The notes under the pieces are model-generated. The model saw only the letters and a program-made list of their open reading frames with translations, made no database searches and was not told the DNA's origin. From the NCBI GenBank assembly GCA_030425205.1, contig JAUIAP010000016.1, forward strand, positions 1 to 55,955: 55,955 bases of DNA. The letters run 5' to 3'. Below are positions 49,456-55,955 of the stretch, piece after piece. The position numbers and the translations under genes are program-made. Each line of letters begins with the position of its first letter. Positions within the stretch are counted from its first letter, which is position 1. This DNA comes from Anaerolineae bacterium (lineage in GTDB: Bacteria; Chloroflexota; Anaerolineae; Promineifilales; Promineifilaceae).

Positions 49456-51303
49456 CTATCTTTCAAACGTCCCAAGCGGAACTGTGCCGAGTCGATCCAA
49501 CGTCTGCGCGTTGTACATGCCCGTGGCAATCTCATAGCGACCCGACGCTAGGTTGGTGAGGTCGATTTGATAGGTGTCGATGATTTCGTCACCCCGTCGC
49601 CAGCAGGTCGGCGGCCACTGTCCATTTACCGGCCAGTTGTCTTGTTGGGCGACTAGTTGTCCAGTTGCGTCGATAACGTGGACAAAGGCGGTATAGGGAT
49701 AATCGGCCGATCCCGCCGCCTCCCATAATAACCCAACCGCCAGCGTCTCTTCATCAACTTGAACGCTCGTTTCTGCAAGCGAGACGGCGGATGAAAGTTG
49801 GATGGGCGCACTATCCCGCACTGCACCCGTCCATGCTGGCATGGCAGGCGGTTCGGTCACGACGAGAACGGGCTGCATCATGCGCCACGACAGGCCAACA
49901 GCAAGCGTGATGAGCAACATTGAAATCGGGGCAACGATACCCCATTTGGTCAGTTTTGGGGCAGCGGCAATGGCTAGGAGAGCGAAGAGGAAAAGCCAAA
50001 TTCGGCCGACTTCCCCCCGTGCTGACCCTGAAATGTTTAACAACAAGAGTAAACCAAGCGTTGCGCCAGCAAAAACCTGCATTCCGCGACCCGCAGACTT
50101 ATCGGCAAGCGAGCGAGCGGTCAATAACGCACCGACCACAACGACTGGCGCGGCAAAGATAAGGAGATCAATGATGTTCCAAACGAACCACGTCCCATAC
50201 GCACGCTTGGTGGTCACCAGCTCATAATGTTGCCCCAAACCTGCCTCCACAATTTCCCACGGGGGTACGCCATAGATGCCCCAAAAGAGCAGCCATGGAG
50301 CCAATGAACCAACGGCGATTAAGATGCCATAGAGCCACATCTTGCGTTGAAAACCCATCTGCAACAGCAACACGCCGACAACGATTGCGGTTACCGCGTT
50401 GCCGACACTAAGAAACGATTGCAGCCCCATCAAAAGACCAACAGCCAGCGCATTGCGCCATCCACGCCGCTCGAAACGCAGTGCGCCGCCGCAAACCAAC
50501 AGCGTCAGTGGCACGTAGATTTGGTCGCTGGCGGAGGTAAATAGGAGCAGGCTCGGCAGCGTTGCCAACAGCGCGGCGGTCATGCGGGCGTGATGCGCTT
50601 CGCCAACATCGCCTTGCCCTTGCGGATCACGCCCAACCCAATAGCCAATCGGCACAGCCACGCCCGCCGCCAAAATCGGCACAATCGCCCACACGACCAA
50701 TGCGGCCGCCACATTTGGCGACTGCCCAATCAGCCACAAATCGGCACAGCGCAAACGATAGGCAAGCTGTGCCAATGGTTCCGCAATGGCGCGATCTGCG
50801 AAGAAGTGGATGAGTTGATAATTAAAAATCAAAAAGCCGGGCGGGTGGGTGCGCGTGTGTTCAGAGTTGAAGTTCGGCATTTGAGCGGGATAGTCGCGCA
50901 GGATCGGTGGGAGCGCGTTGATTTGTGTGGCGTCCCAAAAGTAGCCGTTTGACGTTGGGGAGAGCGAGCGGTCGATAATTTCGGCCGAAATCACATCACC
51001 CACCCCCCAAAAATCGCGGCTCGCATCGACGTAAACCAAGCTCAACTGCATCCCGATTTGACAAATGACCAGCAGCAATAAGCCCAACCAAGTCGGCAAC
51101 TTGCGTGCCAACCATGCCCATAAGACCCCACCAAAAATTGCCGCCATCCCCACCGGCAACCACCAGCGATTGAGCGGGCGCAACTGATAGGGCCAATGCC
51201 AGACGGAGCTATCAGGCGCAGGGCCACGCAACAGCGGCGCGCCATCGACCAAAATCAATCCACACAAAATTAACAGCACCAATAGCCAAACTTTTCGCCA
51301 CAT
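49456..51303 (-). CDS. Polytopic membrane protein, putative GT-C glycosyltransferase, with C-terminal beta domain
   Basis: A 615-residue membrane protein with about eleven hydrophobic helices and a C-terminal soluble domain of about 115 residues. HTRTHPPGFLIFNYQLIHFF near residue 155 is a conserved-looking reentrant loop as in GT39/GT87-like enzymes; the usual acidic pair is not obvious in the first loop, and DFWGVGD near 115 may serve. The C-terminal domain (YPYTAFVHVIDATGQLVAQ, CWRRGDEIIDTYQIDL, SGRYEIATGMYN) recurs at the end of the protein encoded at 54002-55927. TACGCT six bases before ATG suggests a leaderless start. Probably transfers sugars from lipid carriers at the outer face. Confidence 0.72.
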   Translation of the reverse strand: MWRKVWLLVLLILCGLILVDGAPLLRGPAPDSSVWHWPYQLRPLNRWWLPVGMAAIFGGVLWAWLARKLPTWLGLLLLVICQIGMQLSLVYVDASRDFWGVGDVISAEIIDRSLSPTSNGYFWDATQINALPPILRDYPAQMPNFNSEHTRTHPPGFLIFNYQLIHFFADRAIAEPLAQLAYRLRCADLWLIGQSPNVAAALVVWAIVPILAAGVAVPIGYWVGRDPQGQGDVGEAHHARMTAALLATLPSLLLFTSASDQIYVPLTLLVCGGALRFERRGWRNALAVGLLMGLQSFLSVGNAVTAIVVGVLLLQMGFQRKMWLYGILIAVGSLAPWLLFWGIYGVPPWEIVEAGLGQHYELVTTKRAYGTWFVWNIIDLLIFAAPVVVVGALLTARSLADKSAGRGMQVFAGATLGLLLLLNISGSARGEVGRIWLFLFALLAIAAAPKLTKWGIVAPISMLLITLAVGLSWRMMQPVLVVTEPPAMPAWTGAVRDSAPIQLSSAVSLAETSVQVDEETLAVGLLWEAAGSADYPYTAFVHVIDATGQLVAQQDNWPVNGQWPPTCWRRGDEIIDTYQIDLTNLASGRYEIATGMYNAQTLDRLGTVPLGTFER

Positions 51304-51309
51304 CGCATG

Positions 51310-51315
51310 AGCGTA
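51310..51315 (-). promoter_or_regulatory. -10-like TACGCT, leaderless start of gene 51303
   Basis: TACGCT on the minus strand, 6 nt from the ATG. With TATACT at 51344 on the plus strand it makes a divergent pair inside a 56-bp gap between two ATGs. Confidence 0.45.
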
Positions 51316-51343
51316 TCACAAGCGTCCCCACAAGAAAAACGGT

Positions 51344-51349
51344 TATACT
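51344..51349 (+). promoter_or_regulatory. -10 TATACT, start of the YfhO-family gene
   Basis: TATACT with 10 nt to the ATG at 51360 and no ribosome site. Confidence 0.5.
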
Positions 51350-51359
51350 ACGCCCGCGC

Positions 51360-54005
51360 ATGAAGAATTTACGATCTTGGCTATCAATACTGTTTTTGCT
51401 GGGGGTGCTGTGTCTATTTTATTGGCAGGGCATTCGTCCCGGCTATCTGCTCATGCCGCTCGACATCGTGACGCAGGCATGGTCGCCATGGCAACTGCCA
51501 AACCAGCCCGTTTCCGTTCATAATGACCTGATTTTTGACATCGTAGTGCAAATTTACCCGATCAAGCTATTTGTCACAGAACAACTTCGCTCTGGCGTTT
51601 TGCCGTTGTGGAATCCGTATGTCGCGCTGGGTTATCCGCTGACCTACAATACACAGGCGGGTATCTTTTATCCGCTCTCGCTGTTGATCTACTTGCTCAA
51701 ACCGACACAGGCGCACAATGCGTTTGTCATCATTCAAATGCTGCTGGGTGGCTGGTTTATGCACGCCTATCTGCGCCAAATTGGCTTGCGCCAGCTTGCC
51801 GCTCTATTTGGCAGCGTCGTTTTTCTATTTAACGGAATGATGGTCGTTTGGCTTGAATGGCACGTCGTTCATGCGGCCGTGATCTGGTTTCCGCTGCAAC
51901 TTTGGGGGGTAGAGAAAATTTTCGCCAATCCGCAACAGCGCAAGTGGTATCTGCTGCTGACGGGTGCGGCGATTGCAATACCGTGGCTCAATGGGCATTG
52001 GAATTGGACGCTCTATTTGGCGATGACGTTGGGTGTTTATATTTTATGGCGGTGGGCGCAGGAGCCGACAAACAGAGCGGCACTGTGGGCTTGCCTTGCG
52101 GCGGTTGGTATCGGGATTGGGCTCGCGCTGGTGCAAATTTTGCCTGCATTTGTCTATTTGGCACAAACGCAACGCGGGGGGTTGACGTGGGCAGAATCGG
52201 CCGAAAAAGGGCTGCTGCATTCTGCCATCGTCCTGTTAATTCCAAATTTCTTTGGATCGCCCGTCGATAAGAATTGGTGGGGTTCTAGCGCAACCAATTT
52301 TAACGAAGTGACGCTCTATTTGGGTATATTGCCGCTCTTTTTAGCCCTCATCTCGCTTTGGGGGAAACAGTCACAGCGCAAATTCTTTGCTGTTTGGGGA
52401 TTGATCGGACTACTCTGGACACTTGGCACAATCGCCTATCGTCCGCTCCATTTGCTCCCCGCATTCAATGGCTTTTTCCCTAGTCGCGCCCTAACAATCG
52501 TCGTTGTTTGTGGCACAATTTCGGCCGCAATTGGCTTAGAAACATTGCTCGCGGCACAACGGTCTTATGCAAGAATCGCTGCGCTTGCAACTACCTTTTG
52601 CAGTGCGTTGGCGATTGGTTTCCTCTGGTTCCAGCGTGCCAATCTGACGCGCTATCACGTGCGTGAAGTTGGGCTGTTTGTCGTTTTTTTGGTCGCCAGC
52701 GCACTCCTGTGCAGTTTGGCCGCGCGGCTCAAGTCGAAGCTGCTGGTCGCGTGGCTGGCAATCGGCATCGTGATTGCCGACCTCTATCTATTTGGCTATG
52801 ACTACAATGCGTTTGGATCGGCCGATCTTTTCTATCCGCCGACCGAAACAGCCGCATTTCTCGCGGCGGACCAAGAACCCTACCGCATTGCTTCGTTGGC
52901 GCAGGGGGTTGTTTATCCACCCAACGTCTCAATCGTCGATGATGTTGAAAATATCAGTGGGTATGAGCCGGGATTGCTGTCGCGTGTTGTTAACTATGTA
53001 GACTTGGCCGAAGGGGGCAATGCGATCCGCAACACACGCGCCTTGATGCCGCTCAAGGGGATCAACTCGCCGCTGCTCGATGCGGTCAACGTCAAGTATA
53101 TTTTGACAACCAGCGATCTATGGTCGGAGAGTTCGCTGCCGGTTGGGGATGAAGCTGTTGTGTCGTGGGGAAATGCGCCGCTGACGACTGAGATCGTGAT
53201 GCCAGATGCAGGGCTGCATCGGGTTGTCGTTCCGTTGCGTGGGGATGGCGAAGTAACGGTGCGTGTGATTTCGGCCGATAACAGCTATGAATTTGCCAAC
53301 GCCAGCGCAACGCTGGACGGTGGTGAAACGGAAGTGCCATTTGATTTTGGCGCGTTTCCGTCGGAGTGGGGGCGGGCGTTTTTGGTGCGCGTGGAAGGTT
53401 CGGCCGAAATCGGTCTCAACGCAGCGGGCGAACCCGCCATCGTCCCCTACTATCTGCCCCGACCAAAGCTGCTGGCCGAATACAACAAGGTGCGCATTTA
53501 CGAAAATGCAGACTACTTTCCACGGGCCTATGCGGTGCATGAGGCGCTGTTGGCGGTGGATGAGTCAGAAGCCCTTGCATTGCTGGCCGACAATGCGGAA
53601 CGTCTACGCGACGTTGTGATTTTAGAAGGCACTGACCAACTGAGCGCAACCGCCCCAGCCACCTCAACCGTCACAATCAGCGACCGGCGCGCAAACGGCA
53701 TGACGCTGGCGGCAAACATGGGCGCGGACGGGTATGTGGTCGTCGCTGACACCTTCTATCCCGGCTGGCAAGCGACCGTCGACGGGGAGCGGACAGAGGT
53801 GTTGCGAGCGAATTCGGCTGTGCGGGCGGTCGCCGTACCTGCGGGTGAGCATGTGGTGGAGATGGTTTTTCGGCCGAAAGATTTTATCTTTGGCGCAACC
53901 GTCTCAATCCTAACGCTGATCCTCTGTCTAGCTATCGCCCTTGGCGCGCGACCCGCTAAGTTGCAGCGTCGCTATGCAACACAGCCAAGCGCAAACGACA
54001 AATGA
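51360..54005 (+). CDS. YfhO-family membrane protein
   Basis: An 881-residue polytopic protein. About twelve helices occupy residues 8-480; the first loop holds PLDIVTQAWSPWQ and WNPYVALGYPLTYNTQAGIFYP, hallmarks of the YfhO group. A large extracytoplasmic domain of about 350 residues follows, ending in YVVVADTFYPGWQATVDGE and VPAGEHVVEMVFRPKDF, then one last helix. YfhO proteins in Firmicutes glycosylate lipoteichoic acid or supply lipid-linked sugars; a related glycosylation role is inferred. It overlaps the next gene by ATGA, so both are made together. Confidence 0.88.
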   Translation: MKNLRSWLSILFLLGVLCLFYWQGIRPGYLLMPLDIVTQAWSPWQLPNQPVSVHNDLIFDIVVQIYPIKLFVTEQLRSGVLPLWNPYVALGYPLTYNTQAGIFYPLSLLIYLLKPTQAHNAFVIIQMLLGGWFMHAYLRQIGLRQLAALFGSVVFLFNGMMVVWLEWHVVHAAVIWFPLQLWGVEKIFANPQQRKWYLLLTGAAIAIPWLNGHWNWTLYLAMTLGVYILWRWAQEPTNRAALWACLAAVGIGIGLALVQILPAFVYLAQTQRGGLTWAESAEKGLLHSAIVLLIPNFFGSPVDKNWWGSSATNFNEVTLYLGILPLFLALISLWGKQSQRKFFAVWGLIGLLWTLGTIAYRPLHLLPAFNGFFPSRALTIVVVCGTISAAIGLETLLAAQRSYARIAALATTFCSALAIGFLWFQRANLTRYHVREVGLFVVFLVASALLCSLAARLKSKLLVAWLAIGIVIADLYLFGYDYNAFGSADLFYPPTETAAFLAADQEPYRIASLAQGVVYPPNVSIVDDVENISGYEPGLLSRVVNYVDLAEGGNAIRNTRALMPLKGINSPLLDAVNVKYILTTSDLWSESSLPVGDEAVVSWGNAPLTTEIVMPDAGLHRVVVPLRGDGEVTVRVISADNSYEFANASATLDGGETEVPFDFGAFPSEWGRAFLVRVEGSAEIGLNAAGEPAIVPYYLPRPKLLAEYNKVRIYENADYFPRAYAVHEALLAVDESEALALLADNAERLRDVVILEGTDQLSATAPATSTVTISDRRANGMTLAANMGADGYVVVADTFYPGWQATVDGERTEVLRANSAVRAVAVPAGEHVVEMVFRPKDFIFGATVSILTLILCLAIALGARPAKLQRRYATQPSANDK

Positions 54006-55927
54006 CCCGTTGGCTTCAACTCCTCCTCGTACTTCTCACGCTGACCGTCATCGGCACATTTGTCGCAACCCAACTAAGCGCAACAGACGGCGTTCTCGGC
54101 GCACCGCTCGATGATGCGTGGATACATTTTCAATATGCCCGTAATCTAAGTCAAGGCAACGGTTTTAGCTACAACCCCAATCAGCCAACCCCGGGATCAA
54201 CCGCCCCACTCTGGACGCTGCTCTTAGCCATCCCCGCCTTTTTCACCGCTGATTTGCTGCCGTTTGCGCTGGGGCTAAGTGCGCTCTGCTTTCTCCTGTC
54301 GGTCAAGGTCACCTTTGACTTTGCCAAATCGCTCACGCGCAATGCAGTTGTTGCCACCGTTGCAGCGGCCAGCGTCGCCTTCACGGGGCGCTTGGCGTGG
54401 GCAAGTTGGTCAGGGATGGAGGCGACCGCCTTCACCGCGCTCTGCACCTACGCAATTCATCGCTACACGAAGGACGGCCTCACACCATTGGTCGCAATCC
54501 TGCTCGGTGTTGCCAGCCAACTACGCCCTGAAGCACACGCGCTGTTCGGATTAGCGGGATTGCTCTGGCTTTATGATGTTGCAGCTCCCGCAACACGGTC
54601 ATTCAGGCAGATCATGAAAACGGGCGCACTGCTTGTCGCGCTCTATGCGCTGATGGCTGCGCCATATTCACTTTTTAGTCTGGCCACGACGGGGAAACCG
54701 CTGCCCAACACATTCTATGCAAAGAGTAGCGTTGATGAGTCATGGCTACATTTGAATGTGCTATGGGGCACGTTGCGGCTGCATTTCTGGGACAACCCGT
54801 TGTTGTTTGTGTTTATTCCATTTGGTCTGCTACCGCTGTGGCGACGGAGCCGACTCGCTGTTCTTTGGTTGATCGGACTGCCAATTTTCACCGCGCTCAT
54901 CGTCGAAATTGTCTGGCATCATGGCCGCTATACGCTGCCACTCGTTCCCATTCAAGCCATCGCTGGCACACTCGGCATTGGGGGTGTCATTCGCTTCACG
55001 CTCGCTAAAATCACCCACCTAAACGCATCATTTCTGCCTCAGCAGAGAGCCAAACCACTTCAAAGACAGCTCTTTGCGTTTGTGACGTTGCTTGTGTTAG
55101 CTACAGGGTATTGGAACGCGCGCCGCTGGGCGACCGCGTTGGCGACCAACACGCAGGAAATTTTGGCGGTTGATGTGGCAATTGGGGAGTGGCTGGCCGC
55201 GAATACGCCGCCCGATGCGCTGATTGCGGTCGATGATATTGGCGCGATTGCGTACCTGTCGGGACGCGAAATATTCGATTTGAACGGGCTTGTCTCGCCA
55301 GAGATGTGGCCGATTTTGCGCAACGAAGCGTATGGCTTGCCGCGCAATCAAGCGACGCTGCGGCTGCTCTCGGAGGTACAACCCGACTATTTGGCGATCT
55401 TTCCACCATGGCATTTTGAGCTGGCTACAAATGGTCAGGTTGTAGAAGAAGTGGCTCAATTTTCGGCCGAAACCCGCACCATCATCGGCAACCAAGAAGC
55501 GATCATCTACCAAACCGACTGGCCCTACTTTGTGCTACCGCCAAGCGATGAACTCGCGGTTGTGTTTGGGGAGAAAATTGGACTGCGCGATGTCGCCATT
55601 GAACAGTTAGAGGGCGTGATTGCGATTGAGTTTGTCTGGCAGGGCGTTGGGGAGATTTCGGCCGATTATGATCTCTTTATCCACTTGCTCGACCCCACAA
55701 ACAACTTCGTCGCACAGACAGACGGACAGCCCCTAAACTTCCTTGCACCGACCTCACGCTGGCAAATCGGCGACACCCTGCGCGACCGTCGCACGCTCCC
55801 TCTCAACGACATGCCCGCTGGTAACTACAGCCTTAATATCGGCTGGTATGATCGCACGACTGGTGTGCGACTCACGACACAAGAGGGTCAAGATGTCTGG
55901 CAACTTGGGAGCATCACACTGCCATGA
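54002..55927 (+). CDS. Polytopic GT39-like membrane glycosyltransferase with C-terminal beta domain
   Basis: A 641-residue protein with about ten helices. The first outer loop has the acidic pair APLDDAWIHFQYARNL (about residues 36-51), the GT-C catalytic signature, and YNPNQPTPGSTAPLWTLLLAIP. A soluble region with DDIGAIAYLSGR and DLNGLVSPEMWP follows the helices; this phrase is usual in such Chloroflexota-type proteins. The last 110 residues (YDLFIHLLDPTNNFVAQTDG, RWQIGDTLRDRRTLPL, AGNYSLNIGWYD) match the terminal domain of the 49456-51303 protein. Starts within the stop of the YfhO gene. Confidence 0.82.
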   Translation: MTRWLQLLLVLLTLTVIGTFVATQLSATDGVLGAPLDDAWIHFQYARNLSQGNGFSYNPNQPTPGSTAPLWTLLLAIPAFFTADLLPFALGLSALCFLLSVKVTFDFAKSLTRNAVVATVAAASVAFTGRLAWASWSGMEATAFTALCTYAIHRYTKDGLTPLVAILLGVASQLRPEAHALFGLAGLLWLYDVAAPATRSFRQIMKTGALLVALYALMAAPYSLFSLATTGKPLPNTFYAKSSVDESWLHLNVLWGTLRLHFWDNPLLFVFIPFGLLPLWRRSRLAVLWLIGLPIFTALIVEIVWHHGRYTLPLVPIQAIAGTLGIGGVIRFTLAKITHLNASFLPQQRAKPLQRQLFAFVTLLVLATGYWNARRWATALATNTQEILAVDVAIGEWLAANTPPDALIAVDDIGAIAYLSGREIFDLNGLVSPEMWPILRNEAYGLPRNQATLRLLSEVQPDYLAIFPPWHFELATNGQVVEEVAQFSAETRTIIGNQEAIIYQTDWPYFVLPPSDELAVVFGEKIGLRDVAIEQLEGVIAIEFVWQGVGEISADYDLFIHLLDPTNNFVAQTDGQPLNFLAPTSRWQIGDTLRDRRTLPLNDMPAGNYSLNIGWYDRTTGVRLTTQEGQDVWQLGSITLP

Positions 55928-55955
55928 AGCGCCTGCGCCTGACCTCCTACCTCTT
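55924..55955 (+). CDS. Start of a further gene, cut by the window edge
   Basis: An ATG overlapping the previous stop (ATGA) opens a frame of ten codons (MKRLRLTSYL) running off the window. The basic start followed by hydrophobic residues fits another membrane or exported protein in the same operon. Nothing more can be said. Confidence 0.5.
   Translation, partial: MKRLRLTSYL

Larger units (their letters stand above)
240..55665. repeat. Highly iterated palindrome TCGGCCGA, about 76 copies
   Basis: First bases of the copies found by eye: 240, 1595, 2742, 3860, 3985, 4459, 5775, 5865, 6564, 7191, 8133, 9298, 10872, 11282, 11860, 12888, 13455, 13744, 14010, 15334, 16294, 16846, 17548, 19356, 19874, 20913, 20934, 21229, 21938, 22967, 23294, 23499, 25383, 25494, 25822, 27081, 27105, 27898, 29146, 30778, 31252, 31785, 33142, 33834, 33897, 35476, 35722, 36776, 37209, 37566, 38214, 38668, 39316, 40723, 41063, 42178, 42684, 44120, 44721, 45232, 46932, 47232, 47277, 47531, 48744, 49158, 49703, 50002, 50981, 52197, 52818, 53271, 53400, 53870, 55463, 55658. 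The flanks are nearly always A or T. About six lie between genes, the rest inside genes on both strands. A few copies may be missed. Confidence 0.92.

Noticed and set aside
240..55665. TCGGCCGA as a transcription-factor operator or promoter element
   Set aside because: More than nine tenths of copies lie inside genes at no fixed distance from starts, so an ordinary operator role does not explain the distribution.
1..55955. tRNA, rRNA, transposase, integrase or phage genes
   Set aside because: None could be recognised in any gap or frame; base composition and the palindrome are uniform, giving no sign of a recent island.

Overview
The window looks like chromosomal DNA from an environmental bacterium, most probably a Chloroflexota (Anaerolineae-like) lineage. 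This is an inference. It rests on moderate GC, a Rieske/cytochrome b/dihaem cytochrome c cluster, Thr-Pro-rich linkers joined to an SH3-like domain, several polytopic GT39/YfhO glycosyltransferases, an Erm-type methyltransferase with an Arg-rich tail, and many apparently leaderless genes. No rRNA, tRNA, transposase, CRISPR array or prophage gene was seen.

Layout. 1-3540 (minus): cytochrome bc complex (Rieske, long cytochrome b, dihaem cytochrome c) ending at a strong hairpin. 3887-5629: fused PabB-PabC folate gene. 5669-7321 (minus): ECF sigma factor and membrane anti-sigma factor. 7605-11222 (minus): large surface protein made of alternating repeats. 11562-14691: metallo-hydrolase, single-domain response regulator, small membrane protein, FolD and a phosphoribosyltransferase. 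14692-15204: repeat-rich gap. 15205-20271: secreted subtilase with an aromatic tandem-repeat tail, membrane histidine kinase, TVP38-type membrane protein. 20268-24109: two acetyltransferases flanking a hypothetical gene and two glycosyltransferases. 24195-31817: lipoprotein, HI0933-type flavoprotein, DUF389 membrane protein, MpaB-like oxygenase, HtrA-like protease. 32127-34802: small membrane protein, XRE regulator and NatAB-like ABC exporter behind a duplicated promoter. 34836-36096: ArsR and ArsM-like methyltransferase with matching operators, then a convergent Erm-type gene. 37238-43903: membrane glycosyltransferase, UvrD-like protein, acetyltransferase, phosphodiester glycosidase, cardiolipin synthase. 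44019-48568: argF, cdaA, cdaR and der in one run (c-di-AMP synthesis, its YbbR partner and a ribosome-assembly GTPase). 48683-55955: EEP hydrolase and three large membrane proteins for cell-surface glycans, with a further gene starting at the right edge.

Three genome-scale signals stand out. First, the palindrome TCGGCCGA occurs about 76 times by eye (about one per 740 bp, against roughly one expected by chance), almost always flanked by A/T, on genes and gaps alike. It behaves like the cyanobacterial HIP1 octamer and mostly reads Ser-Ala-Glu/Asp in proteins. Second, many genes carry a -10-like TANNNT hexamer 6-10 nt before the ATG and no Shine-Dalgarno sequence, which suggests leaderless mRNAs. 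Third, short-period (about 6-7 bp) repeats arranged as imperfect inverted repeats sit in six gaps. They fill three intercistronic spacers completely and in one case run in frame through a lipoprotein signal-peptide region.
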